DNA of 64,000 bases from an uncultured Cetobacterium sp. (GTDB taxonomy: Bacteria > Fusobacteriota > Fusobacteriia > Fusobacteriales > Fusobacteriaceae). A model generated the notes under the pieces. It was not told where the DNA came from and ran no database searches. It worked only from the letters and a program-made list of their open reading frames with translations. Below are positions 61,547-64,000 of the stretch, in pieces (positions within the stretch are counted from its first letter, which is position 1; each line of letters begins with the position of its first letter). Made by a program: the position numbers and the translations under genes. The stretch is taken from contig NZ_CAMFHX010000013.1 of NCBI RefSeq assembly GCF_945952365.1, forward strand, positions 1-64,000, given 5' to 3'.

Positions 61547-62347
61547 TTATCTATATGAGTTATAGTTAGGATTTACACCTTTTTCTAAAAGTAACGGTAC
61601 TAGATTAGTGTAACCTAATTTTTTTACTTTTAAATAAACTTCACCTAATATATTTTCACCATATATATTTTTTTCATTAGGATTATATTTACCATTCAAT
61701 AACACTTTTATAACCTCTTCTGAATTAGCATAATAGATTGGATAATTTCCTTTTTTATCTTTTAAAAGATACAGGCTCTCATCTTTAGATAACATTTTAT
61801 TTAAGATTTCTGGATTTTCAATATTAACAGCCCAAAATATTGGATACCATTCACTTGAATCTAAAATTCTTAACTGTACATTATTATCTATTAAAACTAC
61901 TACTAACTCTTCAGGTCTTGTTTTTATATAAAAATTTAAAAGAAATTCTCCATCACTTGTAAAAGTGTTCAGATTTGACTTCTCATTGAGAAACATCTGT
62001 AAAGCCTCTATACTATTTACATAAAATATTGGAGGTCTTGGAGATGTTATTGTGTTAATCCCAACATTTTTTTTAGCTGGTAAATCTTTATTTAAGTCAG
62101 CTCCATTGGCTAACAATGAAGATATTACCTGAAGAGAGTCCTCTTTTAAGGCTAAGCTCAAAAGAGTATCTCCACTTTTTAGTTGTTGATCTATGTCAAA
62201 ACCATTTTTTATTGCTCTATTTAATATATAAACATTGTCCACAACAACTGCTGCTATTATCTCATCCTCTGTATATACTTTTCTATTGAAATTACTACAA
62301 CCAACAAAAGTTAGGAGTAGTAAAAATAAAACTAATAATTTCTTCAT
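61547..62347 (-). CDS. Ankyrin-repeat lipoprotein
   Basis: The 266-residue protein has a lipoprotein signal peptide with lipobox FVGC (Cys17) and then about six ankyrin-like units (about 35-260), the clearest reading GDTLLSLALKEDSLQVISSL followed by LANGADLNKD. Ankyrin arrays bind proteins; a membrane-anchored periplasmic one is a candidate envelope scaffold or inhibitor, but no partner is evident. It lies 22 bases after typA and may share its transcript. Confidence 0.75.
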   Translation of the reverse strand: MKKLLVLFLLLLTFVGCSNFNRKVYTEDEIIAAVVVDNVYILNRAIKNGFDIDQQLKSGDTLLSLALKEDSLQVISSLLANGADLNKDLPAKKNVGINTITSPRPPIFYVNSIEALQMFLNEKSNLNTFTSDGEFLLNFYIKTRPEELVVVLIDNNVQLRILDSSEWYPIFWAVNIENPEILNKMLSKDESLYLLKDKKGNYPIYYANSEEVIKVLLNGKYNPNEKNIYGENILGEVYLKVKKLGYTNLVPLLLEKGVNPNYNSYR

Positions 62348-62369
62348 AGAATACCTCTTAATTTCTGTA

Positions 62370-64000
62370 TTATTTAGAGTTCTTTTTTCTATCGTTTTCT
62401 TTTAAGAATTTCTTTCTTATTCTGATGTTAGTTGGAGTAATTTCTACTAACTCATCATCAGCTATATAGTCTAAAGCTTGCTCTAGAGTATATTTTCTTG
62501 GAGTTGCCATTTTTATAGCATCGTCACTTCCTGAAGCTCTCATATTTGTTAATTTTTTAGCTTTACATACGTTTACTATTAAATCGTTCTCTCTATTATG
62601 CTCTCCTACGATCATTCCTTCGTAAACTGCTACACCTGGCTCAGTAAATAGAACTCCTCTATCCTGTAATCCACCTAAAGCGTAAGCTACTGTAGTTCCT
62701 TGCTCTAAAGAGATAAGAACTCCTTTTGGTCTTGTAGGGATTGGTCCTTTGTATAACTCGAAATCATAGAATGAATGGTTTAAGATTCCAGTTCCTTTTG
62801 TATCAGTTAAGAATTCGTTTCTGAATCCAATTAATCCTCTTGCTGGTACTTTGAACTCTAATCTTGTATATCCATCAGTTCCAGGAGTCATTGCTACCAT
62901 TTCTCCCTTTCTGATTCCCATTTTCTCAATTACAACACCAACGAAAGCGTCATCAACGTCAACCATAGCTAACTCGATTGGCTCGAACTTTTCTCCATCG
63001 ATATCTTTAAGTAATACTCTTGGCTTTGAAACTTGAATCTCAAAACCTTCTCTTCTCATGTTTTCTAAAAGTATAGAAAGTTGAAGTTCTCCTCTTCCTT
63101 TAACTACGAATGCATCCGCGTTCTCTGTAGCTTCTACTCTCATACTTACGTTTGTTTGAAGCTCTTTTTGTAATCTATCCCAGATATTTCTAGAAGTTAC
63201 AAACTTTCCTTCTTTTCCTGCAAATGGAGAATCGTTTACCATGAATGTCATAGCAAGCGTAGGCTCATCTATATCAATTACTGGTAACGCAATTGGCTCA
63301 TTGAAATCAGCGATTGTTTCTCCGATATCTATGTTATCTAATCCAGCAACACAGAAGATATCTCCTGAGTAAGCTTCTTGGATTTCTACTCTTTTTAGAC
63401 CTTCATATCCGTACATAACAGATACTTTTCCTCTAACTTGCTTTCCATCTCTTTTGATTAATATTACTTCTTGGTTTCTTTTTAACATTCCGTTATAAAG
63501 TCTTCCAACAGCAAGTTTACCAACATAGTTATCGTACTCGATGTTAGTTATTAAGAATTGAGTTGGCTTTGCGCTATCTCCTTCTGGATCTTCAACATGC
63601 TCTAAAATAGTTTCAAATAATGGTTGCATGTTATCGCTCTTATCTTCTAACTCTTTCTTAGCAAATCCAGCTTTTCCAGAAGCATAAACAACTGGGAACT
63701 CTAATTGTAAATCATTTGCATTTAACTCGATGAATAAGTCGTATACCATGTATAAAACTTCTTCAGGTCTAGCATTTGGTCTATCAACTTTATTTACAAC
63801 AACAATTGGTCTATGTCCTTGCTCTAAAGCTTTCTTTAATACGTATTTAGTTTGAGGCATTGGCCCTTCAAACGCATCTACTAGTAAAACAACACAGTCA
63901 ACCATTTTCATGATTCTTTGTACTTCTCCTCCGAAGTCAGCATGGCCTGGAGTATCAACAATGTTGATTTTGTAATCTTTGTAATTTACTGAAGCATTCT
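62370..64000 (-). CDS. typA: GTP-binding protein TypA/BipA, 5' end outside the window
   Basis: This ribosome-associated translational GTPase acts in ribosome assembly and stress growth. The frame stays open through the right edge of the window: the codons upstream of the internal Met at 63911 encode [16 protein letters not shown], the G3 box. G4 (NKVD) and G5 (SGKAG) follow, then EF-Tu-like domain 2, the EF-G-like domain and the BipA C-terminal domain with [15 protein letters not shown]. About 60 N-terminal residues, including the P-loop, lie beyond position 64000. Codon use suggests strong expression. Confidence 0.95.
   Translation of the reverse strand, partial: NASVNYKDYKINIVDTPGHADFGGEVQRIMKMVDCVVLLVDAFEGPMPQTKYVLKKALEQGHRPIVVVNKVDRPNARPEEVLYMVYDLFIELNANDLQLEFPVVYASGKAGFAKKELEDKSDNMQPLFETILEHVEDPEGDSAKPTQFLITNIEYDNYVGKLAVGRLYNGMLKRNQEVILIKRDGKQVRGKVSVMYGYEGLKRVEIQEAYSGDIFCVAGLDNIDIGETIADFNEPIALPVIDIDEPTLAMTFMVNDSPFAGKEGKFVTSRNIWDRLQKELQTNVSMRVEATENADAFVVKGRGELQLSILLENMRREGFEIQVSKPRVLLKDIDGEKFEPIELAMVDVDDAFVGVVIEKMGIRKGEMVAMTPGTDGYTRLEFKVPARGLIGFRNEFLTDTKGTGILNHSFYDFELYKGPIPTRPKGVLISLEQGTTVAYALGGLQDRGVLFTEPGVAVYEGMIVGEHNRENDLIVNVCKAKKLTNMRASGSDDAIKMATPRKYTLEQALDYIADDELVEITPTNIRIRKKFLKENDRKKNSK

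Overview
The window looks like chromosomal core DNA of a Gram-negative (diderm), very AT-rich anaerobe, most probably a member of the Fusobacteriota (Fusobacterium/Cetobacterium/Ilyobacter type). The reasons are the low GC content, the outer-membrane and LPS genes (lpxD, waaA, bamA, tamB, skp/ompH, a FadL-type porin) lying among Firmicute-style genes (rex, nrdR, a long YrvE-type recJ, MutL with an endonuclease motif and no MutH), and an NADH-linked [FeFe] hydrogenase. This assignment rests on gene content only. No rRNA, tRNA, CRISPR array, insertion sequence or prophage was recognised. No gap between genes exceeds 300 bp; the longest is 15552-15805.

Layout. 1-2980 (+): trmL, folA, a FadL-like porin and a TetR regulator. 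3012-8226 (-): a DUF308-like membrane protein, recJ and a TPR/lytic-transglycosylase-like protein. 8371-15551 (+): mutL, rlmH, two small DUF-type proteins, a TPR lipoprotein, lysS and lrgAB. 15806-17746 (-): small genes (unknown 80-aa protein, STAS-like DUF4325, MORN-repeat protein, RseC, Cys-containing 69-aa protein). 17912-24861 (+): ymdB, prmA, cmk, waaA, trmB, purA, ansA and a small protein. 24910-28845 (-): apt, relA/spoT, tgt. 28902-31609 (-): a CorC/CNNM protein, DUF502 and a TPR lipoprotein. 31729-39644 (-): a tight run of eleven genes (M20 peptidase, mreC, LolA-like, recO, PTS IIA, nrdR, aroQ, fmt, rex, folD, then ACT protein and accB) behind one good promoter and ending at one terminator. 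39778-44850 (-): lysR followed by hydC-hydB-hydA. 44974-45213 (+): a tiny MORN protein. 45251-48651 (-): fba, and a DUF2344-serS-EcfT-like run. 48771-61421 (-): trkH, trkA, mnmG, rsmG, tamB, bamA, ompH, lpxD. 61547-64000 (-): an ankyrin lipoprotein and the 5'-truncated typA.

Functional themes. Envelope biogenesis is covered by bamA-tamB-skp-lpxD, waaA, mreC, the LolA-like protein and a FadL porin with its likely regulator. Translation and RNA modification are covered by trmL, rlmH, prmA, trmB, tgt, mnmG, rsmG, fmt, lysS, serS and typA. DNA repair has mutL, recJ and recO. Redox and energy functions are the trimeric hydrogenase HydABC, the NADH-sensing repressor Rex and RseC. Stress and nucleotide genes are relA/spoT, apt, purA, cmk and folA.

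The promoters follow the TTGACA-N17-TATAAT pattern. Several convergent gene pairs share one bidirectional hairpin that can even contain a stop codon. I found no convincing undescribed multi-gene system. The items most worth checking are the candidate operators at the FadL/TetR and LysR/MORN loci, the hairpin between apt and relA, the small-gene cluster at 15806-17746 with its repeated TATAAT boxes, and the G-tract patch after lrgB.
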